Shown here: one piece after another, positions 7,643 to 9,429 of the stretch
Layout of the letters: each line of letters begins with the position of its first letter
Numbering within the stretch: position 1 is the first letter of the stretch
Assembly (NCBI GenBank): GCA_016938515.1
Contig: JAFGUM010000070.1
Span: forward strand, 1-9,429
Reading direction: 5' to 3'
Length of the DNA stretch: 9,429 nucleotides
From: Spirochaetales bacterium
Lineage (GTDB): Bacteria; Spirochaetota; Spirochaetia; Treponematales; UBA12059
Program-made: the position numbers and the translations under genes
The notes under the pieces: model-generated
What the model saw: the letters and a program-made list of their open reading frames with translations, nothing else
What the model was told of the DNA's origin: nothing
Databases searched by the model: none

Positions 7643-7671
7643 AGTATACAGACCACAGACGAGTCTGTCGC
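7643..7671 (-). promoter_or_regulatory. Candidate ygiQ promoter
   Basis: On the - strand GCGACA (7671-7666), a 17-base spacer and TATACT (7648-7643) form a weak -35 and a good -10. The predicted start, near 7636, would be next to the chosen ATG at 7635, so the message would be leaderless or translation would begin at 7626. This is a pattern match only. Confidence 0.4.
7655..7668. promoter_or_regulatory. 14-bp palindrome in the ygiQ promoter spacer
   Basis: ACAGAC-GA-GTCTGT is a perfect inverted repeat with 6-bp arms. It overlaps the candidate -35 and spacer of the leftward promoter, a usual position for a repressor site. A further ACAGAC copy lies just beside it at 7650-7655 on the + strand. 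The cognate regulator is unknown, and the site does not resemble the MarR sites nearby. Confidence 0.35.
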
Positions 7672-7687
7672 CAAGCTACCAGCTCGC

Positions 7688-7716
7688 TTGACTACACGCC
7701 AACTCATCAATATTAT
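7688..7716 (+). promoter_or_regulatory. Sigma70-type promoter of the marR-ABC operon
   Basis: TTGACT (7688-7693), exactly 17 bases, then TATTAT (7711-7716): each hexamer is one base off consensus. The predicted start is near 7722-7724, inside the first palindromic operator, so binding there would block initiation. The GTG of the MarR gene is about 30 bases further down. Confidence 0.7.
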
Positions 7717-7745
7717 TAGGTATACTAATTATTAGGAGACCTAAA
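7713..7745 (+). promoter_or_regulatory. Two tandem MarR-type operators
   Basis: Two adjacent 16-bp units, TTATTAGGTATACTAA (7713-7728) and TTATTAGGAGACCTAA (7729-7744), agree at all but the four central bases. Each contains a palindrome TTAG-N5-CTAA: 7715-7729 has 5-bp arms ATTAG/CTAAT, and 7733-7744 is TTAGGAGACCTAA-like. The spacing of 16 bp puts the sites about one and a half helical turns apart. TTAG/CTAA half-sites are typical of several MarR/SlyA-family proteins. One copy covers the transcription start and -10 flank; the other covers the Shine-Dalgarno of the MarR gene. Autoregulation by the adjacent MarR is therefore likely, by inference. Confidence 0.65.
7734..7739 (+). promoter_or_regulatory. 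Ribosome binding site of the MarR gene, inside the second operator
   Basis: AGGAGA lies 12 bases before the GTG at 7752, a rather long spacing. No ATG is in frame in the region, so GTG is the best start. The site is embedded in the second palindrome. Confidence 0.55.
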
Positions 7746-7751
7746 CAACAG

Positions 7752-8261
7752 GTGGAGAACAGTCGATCAACAGAACACAATCGCCTCATTGCTGAAAAGC
7801 TGTTTGACGCGATGCGGGCGGTAGCGCCGATGTTTCGTCGACCCGGTTTGGGACACACGACGCGCCCGGCGGAGTACCACCTGATGTACCGCCTGTCGCA
7901 GGAACAGCCGGATGCCGGCGTGCGCATGGTGGACCTGGCGTCGTGGCTTGGCATCCGCCCGCCGAGCGTCAGCCAACTGGTCAACAGCCTTGAATCCCGA
8001 GGCCTCGTAGAACGCTACGCGGACCCAGAAGATCGCAGGGCAATACGCGTGCGTCTCTCTGCATCGGGGTTCTCGGTCACAGACAGCTTCAGAGCCCGCG
8101 CCGTTGATGAAGCTGAAGCCGTCATTGATTTTCTAGGAGAGCAGGATGGCGAAAAACTCGTTGACCTGCTACTCCGTGTTTCAAATTTTGTCGCAACCCG
8201 CGGTGGACACGGCTGTCCGGGTGGCTGCCATCATACCGCACACGCGCAAGGAGACGAGTAG
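7752..8261 (+). CDS. MarR-family transcriptional regulator with Cys/His-rich C-terminal tail
   Basis: A 169-residue winged-helix DNA-binding protein, expected to be a dimeric repressor. The central domain is clear: helix-turn-helix at about residues 58-88 (VDLASWLGIRPPSVSQLVNSL, then ESRGLVERY) and a wing with the family's D-x-x-D-R-R motif (DPEDRRAIRVRLSASG, 91-106). Flanking N- and C-terminal helices would form the dimer core. The last 17 residues are unusual: after FVATRGG comes HGCPGGCHHTAHAQGDE, with Cys155, Cys159 and His153, 160, 161 and 164, a possible metal- or redox-sensing patch. The start is GTG. The gene sits between its own likely operators and an ABC exporter 3 bp downstream, so it probably controls that exporter. 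The inducer is unknown. Confidence 0.9.
   Translation: MENSRSTEHNRLIAEKLFDAMRAVAPMFRRPGLGHTTRPAEYHLMYRLSQEQPDAGVRMVDLASWLGIRPPSVSQLVNSLESRGLVERYADPEDRRAIRVRLSASGFSVTDSFRARAVDEAEAVIDFLGEQDGEKLVDLLLRVSNFVATRGGHGCPGGCHHTAHAQGDE
8248..8254 (+). promoter_or_regulatory. Ribosome binding site of the ABC exporter gene
   Basis: AAGGAGA lies in the last codons of the MarR gene, 10 bases before the ATG at 8265. It supports that start and tight co-expression with the regulator. Confidence 0.65.
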
Positions 8262-8264
8262 ACT

Positions 8265-9429
8265 ATGCTCAAACTGTTCAAGGTGTACCTGCAACCGTAC
8301 CGGTGGTTCATCGTCGTAACGCTTTTTCTGGCTTTTACCAGCGCTCTGGCAGAACTGACACTGCCCGCGATGATGTCGACCATCGTCGATCAGGGTGTCG
8401 CCAAGGGCAATATACCCCTAATCTGGCAAACAGGCGGCCTGATGCTCGTCGTAGCCCTTGCCACGATAGTGGCAAGCGTCTCCGGGGGCTTCTTGGCCTC
8501 GCGCACAGCAATGGCATTTGGGCGCGACCTCCGATCCGCAGTCTTCTCGCGTGTTTCGTCATTTTCGCTGCGCGAGCTGGACCGCTTTGGCGCTTCATCG
8601 CTCATTACGCGTACGACCAACGACATTACACAGGTTCAGCAGATTGCCTTCATGTCACAGCGAATGATGGCACATGCCCCGCTCATGGCGATAGGCGGTA
8701 TCGTGATGGCCTTATCCACAGAACCGGATCTGTCGTGGATTCTGCTTGTCGTGCTACCGCTTCTAGCTCTTGTCATCGCCATCCTGGCGCGCAAGGGCTT
8801 GCCGATATTCAAGTTGATACAAAACAAGCTTGACGGTCTCAACCGCATCATGCGCGAAAACCTTGCGGGCATCCGCGTAGTACGCGCTTTCGATCGCGTA
8901 GATCACGAACACAAGCGCTTTGACGCAGCAAACAAAGACCTGGCCGACACCACGCTCAGGGTAAACCATATCATGGCCTTTTTATTCCCTTTTATAATGC
9001 TGATGATGAACCTAACCACCATACTCATCGTATGGTTTGGCGGGTTCGGCGTAGAAGCAGGCACTATTCGCATAGGCTCTCTCATGGCCTTTATTCAGTA
9101 CACAACGCAAATCATGTTCTCGGTGGTAATGGTTTCCATGATATTCATCATGGTTCCGCGAGCTTCTGTATCGGCAGCGCGAATAAACGAGGTGCTCGAC
9201 GTGCACCCGGAGATCGTCGACCCGCCGACAAGCTCTGTCCCCAGCGCAAGCTCTGTCCCCAGCAGCAGCTCTGTCCCCAGCAGCAGCTCTGTCCCCAGCG
9301 CAAGCTCTGTCCCCAGCGCAAGCTCTGTCCCCAGCGCAAGCTCTGTCTCCAGCGCAAGCTCCAGCTTTGTCCCCAGCTGCAGCTCTGTCCCCAGCGCAAG
9401 CTCTGTCCCCGGTCGGGTAGAATTCCGCA
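8265..9429 (+). CDS. ABC exporter half-transporter: membrane domain plus start of ATPase domain (3' end outside window)
   Basis: The frame is open from the ATG at 8265 to the window end (388 codons). The N-terminal 310 or so residues are a type I ABC exporter membrane domain of the multidrug/lipid family, with six predicted helices near residues 14-36, 53-76, 131-152, 155-175, 236-262 and 275-300. Typical coupling segments are seen, such as ITRTTNDITQVQQ and LNRIMRENLAGIRVVRAFDR, and then SAARINEVLDVHPEIVDPP. The nucleotide-binding domain begins at residue 383 (GRVEFR), but its Walker motifs lie beyond the window. Between the two, residues 323-382 are encoded by the 18-bp minisatellite, where relatives have only a short linker. 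Pairing with MarR suggests drug or stress export. Transporters of this type in similar operons often work as heterodimers with a second half encoded next door, which cannot be seen here. Confidence 0.93.
   Translation, partial: MLKLFKVYLQPYRWFIVVTLFLAFTSALAELTLPAMMSTIVDQGVAKGNIPLIWQTGGLMLVVALATIVASVSGGFLASRTAMAFGRDLRSAVFSRVSSFSLRELDRFGASSLITRTTNDITQVQQIAFMSQRMMAHAPLMAIGGIVMALSTEPDLSWILLVVLPLLALVIAILARKGLPIFKLIQNKLDGLNRIMRENLAGIRVVRAFDRVDHEHKRFDAANKDLADTTLRVNHIMAFLFPFIMLMMNLTTILIVWFGGFGVEAGTIRIGSLMAFIQYTTQIMFSVVMVSMIFIMVPRASVSAARINEVLDVHPEIVDPPTSSVPSASSVPSSSSVPSSSSVPSASSVPSASSVPSASSVSSASSSFVPSCSSVPSASSVPGRVEFR
9231..9410 (+). repeat. 18-bp in-frame minisatellite inside the ABC exporter linker
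   Basis: Nine full units and one 12-bp partial unit, with a 6-bp insertion, make 180 bp. Consensus is AGCTCTGTCCCCAGCGCA; units 2 and 3 end in AGC instead of GCA. Units start at 9231, 9249, 9267, 9285, 9303, 9321, 9339, 9363 and 9381, and the partial unit at 9399. Unit 7 has one change (CCC to TCC). AGCTCC (9357-9362) precedes unit 8, which is itself divergent (AGCTTT start, TGC end). Each unit encodes SSVPSA or SSVPSS, and the sum of 60 codons keeps the transporter frame. Units are nearly identical at the nucleotide level, a sign of recent slippage-driven expansion. Perfect copies lie mainly at the left and the variants towards the right. Confidence 0.97.

Noticed and set aside
7636..7710. 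25-residue N-terminal extension of YgiQ from the ATG at 7708-7710
   Set aside because: It covers the palindrome and both promoters, and the family starts near the conserved PTT motif, so the region is regulatory.
9231..9410. CRISPR array
   Set aside because: The repeats are 18 bp, directly contiguous with no spacers, and lie inside a coding frame; this is a minisatellite.

Overview
The window looks like part of the chromosome of a bacterium with moderately high G+C. A spirochaete (Spirochaetota) or a relative is my best guess. The guess rests on the style of the chemotaxis operon (tandem receptors, a CheW, a small STAS protein, a CheA), on a tethering-type receptor C-terminus, and on a YgiQ-family radical SAM gene beside a MarR/ABC-exporter pair. 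No rRNA or other phylogenetic marker is present, so this is inference. Genes are densely packed, GTG starts are used, and no stretch over 300 bases lacks a gene.

Left part (1-5659, + strand) is a chemotaxis signalling operon. It holds the 3' end of one methyl-accepting chemotaxis protein, a complete dCache-type receptor, cheW, a STAS-domain gene and cheA. Four of the five junctions are overlaps or near-contacts, so the genes are probably co-transcribed and partly translationally coupled. The products would form a receptor/CheW/CheA array in which CheA autophosphorylates on His45. No cheY, cheB or cheR is visible, so the output and adaptation enzymes must be encoded elsewhere. The complete receptor ends in an x-F-x-x-Y pentapeptide on a long flexible tail, which predicts tethering of adaptation enzymes.

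Junction (5660-5757). Right after cheA a good ribosome binding site precedes an ATG whose first 16 or so codons read like the N-terminus of a Rieske [2Fe-2S] oxygenase-type protein. The reading then runs into the 3' end of the convergent ygiQ gene. This appears to be the relic of a rearrangement.

Middle (5758-7635, - strand) is a YgiQ/UPF0313 radical SAM protein. The divergent intergenic region (7636-7751) carries a good sigma70-type promoter for the rightward operon, two tandem TTAG-N5-CTAA palindromes that look like autoregulatory MarR operators, and a separate 14-bp palindrome in the likely ygiQ promoter.

Right part (7752-9429, + strand) is a MarR repressor with an unusual Cys/His-rich tail, followed 3 bp later by an ABC exporter half-transporter that runs off the window. 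The transporter's linker between membrane domain and ATPase domain is interrupted by an in-frame minisatellite of about ten 18-bp units (9231-9410, encoding SSVPSA/SSVPSS). This is the most unusual feature in the window.
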